Positions 1-6,804 of a DNA stretch of 14,135 nt are shown here, piece by piece. Positions within the stretch are counted from its first letter, which is position 1. Each line of letters opens with the position of its first letter. The stretch lies in contig DXZL01000028.1 of assembly GCA_019419725.1 (NCBI GenBank), positions 1-14,135 of the forward strand. The letters are read 5' to 3'. Below the pieces are notes generated by a model. The model saw nothing but the letters and a program-made list of their open reading frames with translations. It was not told the origin of the DNA and did not search any database. A program made the translations under genes and the position numbers. The DNA comes from Veillonella sp. Its GTDB lineage: Bacteria; Bacillota; Negativicutes; Veillonellales; Veillonellaceae.

Positions 1-42
1 AACACATGCCGCTGCCAGCCATTGTACTTTACGTTTCCTCAT
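1..42 (-). CDS. N-terminus of an exported protein, cut by window edge
   Basis: Only the first 14 codons are present. An ATG at 42-40 opens a frame reading MRKRKVQWLAAACV, which stays open to base 1. The basic start followed by a hydrophobic, alanine-rich run looks like the beginning of a signal peptide or lipoprotein signal. An AGAGGAG Shine-Dalgarno sequence lies at about 53-60, roughly 11 bases upstream, which is slightly long. The frame starts 38 bases downstream of the stop of the 372-residue secreted protein, so the two are probably co-transcribed. The product cannot be named from so short a piece. Confidence 0.55.
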   Translation of the reverse strand, partial: MRKRKVQWLAAACV

Positions 43-79
43 GGTTACTAGAACTCCTCTTGCTTTAAGAATTTGTTAA

Positions 80-1198
80 TTATTGATTACGCTTTACAAC
101 CACGATAGGTTGAGAAACATTTTCTACTTGTTCTTCTTGTTCTTCTACTGCTGCTGGTTCCTCTGTTGTTGTTTCATTTTCATCAACAGCCACTTCATTA
201 GTATCTACAACTTCTTCAGATTCATCTGCTGCATTCGGTACAGTTACAGCTTCAGCCAATTCATCATCACTATGAGCTAAACCGTCACCACCAATTACAA
301 GACCTTGAATTGTTACAGAATCTTGAGGTTGTACATAAATTGTTGCACCAGCAGGGTACTCAATATTTTTACCCTTAACAAAAGCGCCACCTACTAAACC
401 TACTGGTCCAAGTAAAACAGCACCAGCTACGGATGCACCTGCAGCTTTAACTTCATTACGAGTTTTGTCTTTAGCTTCTTTACCTTGTACTGCAGTGAAT
501 TCTGTACCATCGATAGCAGGAATAGTATCGAATGTAATATCTAATGCACCATTACGACCAAAGGAACGAGCCTTTTTCAAAGAAGTAATTGTACCAGAAC
601 CTACGGTACCCGCAGGAACTAATAACACATTGCCATCCATAACATTTTCAGCTACTGTGAAAGCAACAGTGTCGCCTTCATGGCTAGTTTTTGAAGAAAC
701 AGCATCATTCAATGTAACTTTGAAAACTTGATTGCCAGCTAATGTACCCACTTGATTTGTGAGCGTTACATTGCTGCCATATACTTTTGTTTTTAAAGAA
801 ATGATACGTTTTTGTAAAGAGCCGCTACCAATACGACCATTAACGCTACGTTCCATCTTTTCTACACGATCAACAAGAGAACCTGCATTAATGCTATTTT
901 GATATGTATATTCAAGTGCGTCCATTTCTTCGCGCAAAGAAATATTTGTACCGCTACCTTCTACGGAGTTATAAAGGGAATCGACACGTTTGCTCAATGT
1001 AGCAGAATTGCCATTGAAACCAGTACCATACACGGTTTCATCAAGTTGATTAATGCGGTCCACTACAGCACCATCTTGTACAGCGCCATATACAGTAGTT
1101 TCTAAAACATTTGTTTTTTCTGTAACTGTACCAGGAGCAGCAAATGCAGTGCCTGAAATCAAGGATGCCATTAAAAGTGTAAGTACTTGCTTCTTCAT
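80..1198 (-). CDS. Secreted protein with ~20-residue repeats and a glycine-zipper segment, function unknown
   Basis: I do not recognise the family. The 372-residue product has a clear Sec signal peptide (MKKQ, hydrophobic core, AFA-A cleavage near residue 20). Residues about 30-150 carry five or six degenerate units of about 20 residues: a V-Y-G-like turn (near 36-38, 56-58, 79-81, 119-121, 139-141) followed by an L-x-x-R-V/I helix. Residues about 158-290 form a beta-rich region containing a glycine-zipper-like hydrophobic stretch (AAGASVAGAVLLGPVGLVGG). The last 60 residues are an acidic Glu-rich linker ending in QPIVVVKRNQ. The ATG at 1198 is chosen because GGAGGA sits 4-6 bases before it; the in-frame GTG at 1210 would put that site inside the gene and precede the signal peptide. 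The repeats suggest a cell-surface or envelope-spanning role, but that is inference. Confidence 0.8.
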   Translation of the reverse strand: MKKQVLTLLMASLISGTAFAAPGTVTEKTNVLETTVYGAVQDGAVVDRINQLDETVYGTGFNGNSATLSKRVDSLYNSVEGSGTNISLREEMDALEYTYQNSINAGSLVDRVEKMERSVNGRIGSGSLQKRIISLKTKVYGSNVTLTNQVGTLAGNQVFKVTLNDAVSSKTSHEGDTVAFTVAENVMDGNVLLVPAGTVGSGTITSLKKARSFGRNGALDITFDTIPAIDGTEFTAVQGKEAKDKTRNEVKAAGASVAGAVLLGPVGLVGGAFVKGKNIEYPAGATIYVQPQDSVTIQGLVIGGDGLAHSDDELAEAVTVPNAADESEEVVDTNEVAVDENETTTEEPAAVEEQEEQVENVSQPIVVVKRNQ

Positions 1199-1221
1199 AA
1201 ATTCCTCCACAACGTATCTAA

Positions 1222-1238
1222 TGTATAACTGTTATACA
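1222..1238. promoter_or_regulatory. Perfect 17-base palindrome, possible operator
   Basis: TGTATAAC-T-GTTATACA is a perfect inverted repeat with 8-base arms and a single central base, 24 bases upstream of the start at 1198. Its size and symmetry suit a dimeric repressor site, and it sits where a promoter for the secreted repeat protein would be expected. No regulator is identified. Confidence 0.35.
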
Positions 1239-1241
1239 ACA

Positions 1242-1273
1242 GAATAAGCACGGGCCTAAGACCGTGCTTATTC
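1242..1273 (-). terminator. Hairpin between the two secreted-protein genes, possible terminator or attenuator
   Basis: A perfect 12-base inverted repeat (GAATAAGCACGG and its complement) encloses an 8-base loop, 34 bases past the stop of the 148-residue gene. The stem is strong, but the sequence after it on the minus strand (TGTTGTATAAC) is not a clean U-tract, so termination may be partial. Confidence 0.5.
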
Positions 1274-1306
1274 CCTGAGTCTACTATTTTATATGCTCAG
1301 TGGCCA

Positions 1307-1753
1307 TTAAATTTTCAAATCGATAATCGCAGATACACCTACGCCTTGAACACGAGATGCACCAACTGGGTTTGTGCTATCAACTGGTACTAAACCTTTT
1401 ACACGAACCATACCGTTAAAGCTACCTTCAACTTGAGCAACCGCTTTAACTTGTTCAATGCTAGATGCTGGACCAGTTACTTGAGCAGCACCAATATAAC
1501 CTTTTGTACCAATACTGATAATAGGTACAACTTTAGTTGTATACTCTGTGCTCAAGTTATTTTGTTTCAATAATTTATTTAAGAAAGAGTCAATTTGAGG
1601 ACCGAATTTATTGATAACAATACCGATACCACCAATTTTAGCTGCACCACCAAGAATACTGCTAAGGCCGCCAGCTTGAGTAGTCAAGATACCACCGAAT
1701 GCAGTTGTAGTTAAACAAATCCCTAGAACAGCTGTAATAATCTTCTTTTTCAT
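1307..1753 (-). CDS. Small secreted glycine-rich protein, function unknown
   Basis: The family is not recognised. The 148-residue product starts with a signal peptide (MKKK, hydrophobic core, cleavage probably after TTQA near residue 27). A Gly/Ala/Ile-rich stretch at about 28-46 (GGLSSILGGAAKIGGIGIVI) could contact membrane. Residues about 70-148 look like beta strands (VVPIISIGTKGYIGAAQV, then GVGVSAIIDLKI at the end) and contain no cysteine. An AGGAGG site 6 bases before the ATG at 1753 fixes the start. Two candidate promoters lie upstream and a hairpin lies downstream, so it can be its own unit while possibly reading into the next secreted-protein gene. Periplasmic or envelope location is inferred from the signal peptide only. 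Confidence 0.75.
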   Translation of the reverse strand: MKKKIITAVLGICLTTTAFGGILTTQAGGLSSILGGAAKIGGIGIVINKFGPQIDSFLNKLLKQNNLSTEYTTKVVPIISIGTKGYIGAAQVTGPASSIEQVKAVAQVEGSFNGMVRVKGLVPVDSTNPVGASRVQGVGVSAIIDLKI

Positions 1754-1842
1754 AATAAGCCTCCTATAGATACTTATATTTTAACAAATTCTATACATAG
1801 ATTCTAGTGAAAGTATAAGAACTTACACATAAAGATACTAGC

Positions 1843-1870
1843 ATTATATAAAAGTCCGATGAACAATCAA
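1843..1870 (-). promoter_or_regulatory. Promoter candidate, proximal, for the 148-residue secreted protein
   Basis: On the minus strand TTGATT (1870-1865), a 16-base spacer and a perfect TATAAT (1848-1843) form a sigma-70 type promoter about 90 bases before the ATG at 1753. Confidence 0.5.
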
Positions 1871-1893
1871 TGAATTTTACACAACTTAATTTA

Positions 1894-1922
1894 ATGCTAC
1901 CATCATAAAGAATTAGTGTCAA
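1894..1922 (-). promoter_or_regulatory. Promoter candidate, distal, for the 148-residue secreted protein
   Basis: A perfect TTGACA (1922-1917), a 17-base spacer and TAGCAT (1899-1894, four of six consensus bases) lie about 50 bases upstream of the proximal promoter. The pair suggests tandem promoters. The rest of 1754-2007 is AT-rich, with no terminator evident after hypE. Confidence 0.45.
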
Positions 1923-2007
1923 TATCAAGTCTAACTCATACTCTATAGGCATAAAATAGTTCTTATCTTTACATATCTTTAAGACTTAAAGAAACTCAAT
2001 TATATAA

Positions 2008-3015
2008 TTAGCAGATACGAGGAACTTGATCTTCACCTAACAAATCGATTAAGCGAACACCACCAATAGCCGTTTGCAAACCAACCTTACCAATATTCTT
2101 ATCTAATGTTTTGCCAATTAATACACATTCTTTGCCTTCTTCAAAGCTGTGAAGAATAGATAGAACTTCATCTGTAACAGATGGATCTACTACGAGTACA
2201 ACCTTACCTTCATTCGCTAAATATAACGGATCATATCCCAAAATATCACAAACAGATTGTACTTCGGCGTGAATTGGAATAGCCGCTTCTTCTACCTTAA
2301 TACCCACTTGGCTTTGATCTGCAATTTCTTTTAAAACAGTACCTAAACCACCACGTGTTGGATCTCGCAATAGAGCCACTTGAGGCCCCACTTTATCAAG
2401 TACAGCATGAACCATATTGTTTAAAGGGGCACAATCAGTTTTTAAAGAATCAGATAGGTCTAATCCAAACCGTTGTCCCATAACAGCAATAGAATGATCC
2501 CCTATAGCACCAGATAAGATAACATCCATTCCCGGCTTTACACGATGCGGACCAATATCTATCCCTGTTGGAATCATACCAATCCCCGCAGTATTTATGT
2601 AGATTTTATCTACCTCACCCTTTTTGACAACCTTAGTGTCTCCTGTAACAATTTGTACATTTGCAATTTTTGCCATATCTGACATGGTATGAAGGATTTC
2701 ATCTAACTCATTAAAGGCAAGGCCTTCTTCTAAAATGAGCCCACAACTCAAGTATTGTGGAATAGCACCATTCATAGCTAAATCATTCACTGTACCACAT
2801 ACAGCTAATTTACCAATATTTCCGCCAGGGAAAAACGCTGGTTGTACTACATAGGAATCTGTAGAGAACGCCATACGTCCTGCTGTAACGGAAAATTGAG
2901 CACCATCATGTAAGGGAGCCAATAAATCATTTGTAAAATATTTCAAAATAAAACGCTCGGTCAACTCATGACTAAATCGACCACCGTTTCCATGGACTAA
3001 GCGAACTCGCTCCAT
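2008..3015 (-). CDS. hypE: HypE, hydrogenase maturation protein (thiocarbamate dehydratase)
   Basis: HypE receives a carbamoyl group from HypF on its C-terminal cysteine and dehydrates it with ATP to a thiocyanate, the source of cyanide ligands for the NiFe-hydrogenase iron. This product has 335 residues, normal for the family, and ends in the diagnostic PRIC with catalytic Cys335. The N-terminus shows the PurM/AIR-synthase-like pattern (VHGNGG at 7-12, TDSYVV at 52-57, FFPGGNIGKLAVCGTVNDLA at 61-80), with LRDPTRGGLGT at 216-226. The ATG at 3015 is chosen because GGGAGG lies 6 bases before it; an in-frame extension to 3072 would overlap hypD and add 19 atypical residues. The start is separated from the hypD stop by one base (TAATATG), implying translational coupling. 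It is the last gene of hypCDE. Confidence 0.95.
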   Translation of the reverse strand: MERVRLVHGNGGRFSHELTERFILKYFTNDLLAPLHDGAQFSVTAGRMAFSTDSYVVQPAFFPGGNIGKLAVCGTVNDLAMNGAIPQYLSCGLILEEGLAFNELDEILHTMSDMAKIANVQIVTGDTKVVKKGEVDKIYINTAGIGMIPTGIDIGPHRVKPGMDVILSGAIGDHSIAVMGQRFGLDLSDSLKTDCAPLNNMVHAVLDKVGPQVALLRDPTRGGLGTVLKEIADQSQVGIKVEEAAIPIHAEVQSVCDILGYDPLYLANEGKVVLVVDPSVTDEVLSILHSFEEGKECVLIGKTLDKNIGKVGLQTAIGGVRLIDLLGEDQVPRIC

Positions 3016-3016
3016 A

Positions 3017-4135
3017 TTAATCCTCCCACGTCGATCCACCACTGGAATAACCATATTTATACCATGCAGCACAACTACCTTCTACAGATACCATGCAGGC
3101 ACCAACTGGATGGTCAGCAGTACAACTTTTACCAAACAATGGACATTCACTCGGTTTAATAAGACCTTGCAATACACGGCCACATTGGCAACCCTTCGGA
3201 TCAAGAGAAGGTTGTTCAAGATGAATAGGTAATGCACGTTCTACATCATAGGCTGCATATTCGTCCTTTAATCTTAAACCAGAATTTGGAATGACACCTA
3301 TACCACGCCACGCATCATCACATACATCATATACCTCTTTGATCATCGCTTGCGCTACAGGATTACCCTTCTGCATAACTACAGAATGATATGTATTTCC
3401 TACTATAAAATTACTAGTTTTTCGTTGCTCTAAAATATTTGCTATAGCAGACAAAATTTCAAGTCCATCAAAACCAGCAATACATGATGGTATGTGATAT
3501 TCTTCAGGTAAAAATTGATATGGTTCTTCTCCGATAATAACACTCACATGACCCGGCAAAATAAAACCATCAATATGACCTTCTTGTTTATCTAATAAAG
3601 CTCGCAATGCAGGAGGCACTAATTTATGAGATACAAGGAAGAAAACGTTCTTCAAGCCTGCTGCATGAACTGCTTTTACAGTTGCACAAATAACGGCAAT
3701 AGTCGTTTCAAAACCTATGGCTAAAAATACGATTTTCTTTTCCGGATATTTCTTACTAAGTTCTACTACCTCTAAAGGCGTATAAATTACATGGATATGC
3801 GCGCCCTTTGTTTGAGCTTCACTAAGACTACTATAACTACCTGGCACCTTTAACATATCCCCAAAGGTTGCAATAATAACATCATCACGTTCAGCATAAG
3901 CCAAAGCCTTATCCATATACGTTTGATCCGTTACACATACAGGACATCCTGGTCCACTAACAAGTTCAATGCCACTTGGCAATAACTGACGAAGACCTTC
4001 ACGGAAAATCGATACAGTATGTGTACCACAAACCTCCATAAGTCTCACGGTTTCCCCTGGCTTATGAAGAGCATTGATACGTTTTAACAATGCATCAGCA
4101 CTGTTCTGCTTTTCCTGCAAAGTAAGCTTCTTCAA
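3017..4135 (-). CDS. hypD: HypD, hydrogenase maturation Fe-S protein
   Basis: HypD is the 4Fe-4S scaffold that, with HypC, assembles the Fe(CN)2CO unit of NiFe hydrogenases. The 372-residue product contains the family motifs: MEVCGTHT (Cys36), GPGCPVC (Cys64 and Cys67), GFETT (141-145), ILPGHVSVIIG (192-202), and a C-terminal cysteine set for the cluster (Cys316, 318, 331, 338, 347, 355, ending in SCAAWYKY). The start is uncertain: the first codon used here is TTG at 4135, ten bases after AAGGAG, giving an N-terminus close in length to E. coli HypD ahead of MEVCG. A second TTG five codons later is an alternative. With this start the gene overlaps the end of hypC by 41 bases, consistent with coupled translation of the HypC-HypD partners. 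Confidence 0.95.
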   Translation of the reverse strand: MKKLTLQEKQNSADALLKRINALHKPGETVRLMEVCGTHTVSIFREGLRQLLPSGIELVSGPGCPVCVTDQTYMDKALAYAERDDVIIATFGDMLKVPGSYSSLSEAQTKGAHIHVIYTPLEVVELSKKYPEKKIVFLAIGFETTIAVICATVKAVHAAGLKNVFFLVSHKLVPPALRALLDKQEGHIDGFILPGHVSVIIGEEPYQFLPEEYHIPSCIAGFDGLEILSAIANILEQRKTSNFIVGNTYHSVVMQKGNPVAQAMIKEVYDVCDDAWRGIGVIPNSGLRLKDEYAAYDVERALPIHLEQPSLDPKGCQCGRVLQGLIKPSECPLFGKSCTADHPVGACMVSVEGSCAAWYKYGYSSGGSTWED

Positions 4136-4346
4136 GTTCTTCTAGCTCCTTAAAGGCCTCTAATGTTTTTTGTGCCTCTTCTTCATCAACAATTTGTACA
4201 GCAAAACCTGCATGGACTAACAACCAGTCCCCTACCTTTGCTTCTGGTACGAGGAGTAAGCTGCAGTCACGGGTGGCACCTGTTAATTCTACAGTGCCAA
4301 TAACATCATTCACAGCTACTAACTGTGCTGGTACAGCTAAGCACAT
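4095..4346 (-). CDS. hypC: HypC, hydrogenase maturation chaperone
   Basis: HypC is a small chaperone that binds HypD and then delivers the Fe(CN)2CO group to the hydrogenase large subunit. The 83-residue product begins with the hallmark MCLAVPAQL, whose Cys2 (after Met removal, the N-terminal residue) is the iron ligand. A beta-barrel-like core follows (VGDWLLVHAGFAVQIVDEEEA at about 38-58), then an acidic helix. AGGAG lies 5 bases before the ATG at 4346. It is the first gene of the hypCDE group, and its 3' end overlaps the chosen hypD start. It ends with an extra cysteine (AEQC), which is not a known functional residue of the family. Confidence 0.95.
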   Translation of the reverse strand: MCLAVPAQLVAVNDVIGTVELTGATRDCSLLLVPEAKVGDWLLVHAGFAVQIVDEEEAQKTLEAFKELEELEEAYFAGKAEQC

Positions 4347-4377
4347 ATTATCTCCTTATATATTACTTTAATAACAA

Positions 4378-4406
4378 ATTCTATAAGTTTACTTTTATGT
4401 AAGCAA
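4378..4406 (-). promoter_or_regulatory. Promoter candidate for hypCDE
   Basis: On the minus strand TTGCTT (4406-4401), a 17-base spacer and TAGAAT (4383-4378) would start transcription near 4371, leaving a leader of about 25 bases before hypC. The -10 matches consensus at five of six bases, the -35 only at three. Two other TATAAT-like hexamers occur upstream in this AT-rich gap without good -35 boxes. Confidence 0.4.
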
Positions 4407-4409
4407 ACT
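4386..4409. promoter_or_regulatory. Inverted repeat over the hypC promoter, possible operator
   Basis: AGTTTACTT and AAGCAAACT form 9-base arms with one mismatch and a 6-base spacer. The repeat covers the predicted -35 box and spacer of the hypC promoter, a repressor-like position. No matching regulator family is identified. Confidence 0.3.
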
Positions 4410-4438
4410 CATTATATATAAATATTTCTAATATTATT

Positions 4439-4470
4439 GTATCACAATTATAGTATTTATTAAGTGATAC
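4439..4470. repeat. 7-base inverted repeat GTATCAC / GTGATAC
   Basis: Perfect arms at 4439-4445 and 4464-4470 flank 18 AT-rich bases that contain a TATAAT hexamer on the minus strand. The site lies just after the hypF stop. The arms are too short and the loop too AT-rich for a convincing terminator; a protein-binding site is possible. Confidence 0.25.
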
Positions 4471-4489
4471 TAGCTACAAGAGTATATAA

Positions 4490-6769
4490 CTATTTCTGAT
4501 TACCAATCCATAATTGGCCGAGTGCTAAGCCCCCATCATTGGAAGGAACAGCCTCATTCATATATAAATTGCCTACATGCCAAGCGCGATATATTAACTC
4601 TACTAATTTGCGATTTTGAAATACACCTCCTGATATGGCCGCATCACTAATATTATATCGCTCCATTAAATCGGCTGAAGTTTCACATAATGCAATGGCA
4701 ACTGTTTTATGAAATGATACTGCAAGATGAGCTCTAGATTCACCTTTAACGACACCATCCATAATAGATTGAACAGTGGGAGTAAAATCAAGGATTCGAC
4801 CGTCATAGTTATAATCAAGCAATATGCCTTTTTCATCACCACATAAAGATTCTAATGCAATAGCAATTTGCGCATCATAGGTATGAATCATGCCTAGTCC
4901 TAAAAGAGAACCTACTGCATCAAATAAACGTCCACAGCTCGTTGCTTGAATCATAGGCATTGTAGATTGTAATGCTTTATCTAATATTTCCCAACCTTTA
5001 GGTAGCCTATTCATCCAATCTTGGTAAACAGGTGGAATATCATTACCATAATAATTTCTGATATACCATAAGGCTTGACGCCATGGCTCAGAAACCGCTT
5101 TTTCTCCACCTGGTAACGGCGCTTCATGGATATGAGCTAATCGTTGATATTGGTTACCTTTACAAAGGAGAAATTCACCGCCCCATATGCTTCCATCTGG
5201 ACCATATCCTGTACCATCCATGGCAATTCCAAGAACAGGCCCTTCTAGATTGTGTTCTGCCATAACTGATGCGATATGAGCATGATGATGTTGGACAGGT
5301 ATAACAGAAATCTGTGAACTTTTACCAATACGTTCCCCTAAGTGAGAAGAGAAAAATTGAGGATGACTATCTACAATGATTTTCTCTGGTTGTATAGAAA
5401 ATAATTTCTCATATCTGTCAATAGTCCACTCCAAAGTTGCATGCGTAGATGCATTCTGTAGATCACCAATATGTGGTCCTACAAGAACTTCAGAACCTTT
5501 ATTCATAGCGAAAGCATTTTTTAAATCACTCCCCATGGCTAATATCGGAGTTTGCCCTGAAATTTCACAATGAATAGGTTCTGGTACATAGCCACGACTA
5601 CGACGAATAAATCGAGGTTTCTTATGAATAACAGTTACAACAGAATCATCGAGAGGTGCATAAATTTTCCGATTATGGACCAAAAAATAATCAGCAACTG
5701 CCCCTAACTCTTCAAATGCTTGATTATCATCATATAAAACGGGATCACCGCTACGATTGCCGCTCGTCATGACCCACGCCGCATCTGATGGTAATAGTAC
5801 CTCATGCATCGGTGTATATGGTAACATTACGCCAAGCATATGATTATCTGGCGCTACATGGGTACTCAAATGGACTAAACTATGGTGATTTCTTTCTAAT
5901 AATACGATAGGACGTTCCATTCCAGTCAAAATATCTAGTTCTACATCACTAAGATGGACTAGCTCGATTGCCGTATCTAGAGACCCTACCATAATTGCTA
6001 GTGGTTTATGTGGTCTGTTTTTACGCTTACGTAAGCGTTGAACCGCTACATCATTTCGAGCATCACAAACTAAATGATAGCCGCCAATCCCTTTAATAGC
6101 GATAATACTACCTTCGTTAATTAATTCACGGGTTGTATTCCATACATTTACTGTATCTACAACCGTACGATTAGGTTTATATAGAGTATAATGAGGCCCA
6201 CAAAGAGAACATGCATTAGGTTCAGCACGATAACGGCGCCCCTCCATATCCTCATATTCAGCCTTACAAGCTTCACACATAGGAAACTCATCCATCGTCG
6301 TTCGCTCACGATCATAAGGTAGAGATTTAATAATCGTATACCGAGGGCCACAATTTGTGCAATTAATAAAAGGATATTCTTTCCTACGCTTGTCCCGTTC
6401 TAGTTCTTTAAGACAGTCATCACATGGCGCTGTATCAGCACTAATAAACGTACTAACCTCTTCACCTAATGGAGAGGGCTTCACAGAGAACTCAACTTCA
6501 TTGTTTTGTATAGTAAGATGTTGTACCCTTTGACTTGTAATGCGGCATAATCGAGGTTGGTCATCTTGAATCGCATCTAAAAACAACTGCAAATCACTAG
6601 TACAACCTTGTATCTCGACGTAAACACCTTGACTATCATTATATACAAAACCTGTTAAACCTAGGGAATGTGCCCACATAGAAACAAGGGGCCGGAATCC
6701 GACCCCTTGAACTATACCGGTATAACGAATTCCCCAGCGTTCTATAGTTTGATTACTATTTTGTTTCAT
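4490..6769 (-). CDS. hypF: HypF, carbamoyltransferase for hydrogenase maturation
   Basis: HypF converts carbamoyl phosphate and ATP to a carbamoyl adenylate and transfers the carbamoyl group to the C-terminal Cys of HypE. The 759-residue length is typical. Domains in order: acylphosphatase (about 12-100, GIVQGVGFRP at 18-27 with the catalytic Arg); paired zinc fingers with four CxxC pairs (Cys116/119, 137/140, 165/168, 187/190); a YrdC-like domain (about 205-395, KGIGGYHLVCDA and KRKNRPHKPLAIM); and a Kae1-like C-terminal domain (QHHHAHIA at 493-500, AMDGTGYGPDGSIWGGEF at 516-533, ISGGVFQNRKL at 712-722). AGGAG lies 5 bases before the ATG at 6769. The gene begins 35 bases after the SCIFF maturase stop with no evident terminator between, so it may share that transcript, while hypCDE follows after 143 bases. 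Confidence 0.96.
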   Translation of the reverse strand: MKQNSNQTIERWGIRYTGIVQGVGFRPLVSMWAHSLGLTGFVYNDSQGVYVEIQGCTSDLQLFLDAIQDDQPRLCRITSQRVQHLTIQNNEVEFSVKPSPLGEEVSTFISADTAPCDDCLKELERDKRRKEYPFINCTNCGPRYTIIKSLPYDRERTTMDEFPMCEACKAEYEDMEGRRYRAEPNACSLCGPHYTLYKPNRTVVDTVNVWNTTRELINEGSIIAIKGIGGYHLVCDARNDVAVQRLRKRKNRPHKPLAIMVGSLDTAIELVHLSDVELDILTGMERPIVLLERNHHSLVHLSTHVAPDNHMLGVMLPYTPMHEVLLPSDAAWVMTSGNRSGDPVLYDDNQAFEELGAVADYFLVHNRKIYAPLDDSVVTVIHKKPRFIRRSRGYVPEPIHCEISGQTPILAMGSDLKNAFAMNKGSEVLVGPHIGDLQNASTHATLEWTIDRYEKLFSIQPEKIIVDSHPQFFSSHLGERIGKSSQISVIPVQHHHAHIASVMAEHNLEGPVLGIAMDGTGYGPDGSIWGGEFLLCKGNQYQRLAHIHEAPLPGGEKAVSEPWRQALWYIRNYYGNDIPPVYQDWMNRLPKGWEILDKALQSTMPMIQATSCGRLFDAVGSLLGLGMIHTYDAQIAIALESLCGDEKGILLDYNYDGRILDFTPTVQSIMDGVVKGESRAHLAVSFHKTVAIALCETSADLMERYNISDAAISGGVFQNRKLVELIYRAWHVGNLYMNEAVPSNDGGLALGQLWIGNQK

Positions 6770-6804
6770 ATAAACTCCTACTATAGACGGAGAATTAATG
6801 GCTA

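Noticed and set aside
1976..1992. CTTTAAG-A-CTTAAAG palindrome after hypE as a terminator
   Set aside because: A one-base loop cannot form a normal hairpin, the arms are AT-rich, and no U-tract follows; no hypE terminator could be supported.
3016..3072. N-terminal extension of hypE by 19 codons
   Set aside because: It overlaps hypD, has no ribosome binding site, and the family N-terminus begins at the ATG at 3015 after GGGAGG.
6157..6351. 64-codon frame overlapping hypF on the same strand
   Set aside because: It is a frame-shifted reading of the HypF zinc-finger region with no ribosome binding site; hypF itself is intact.
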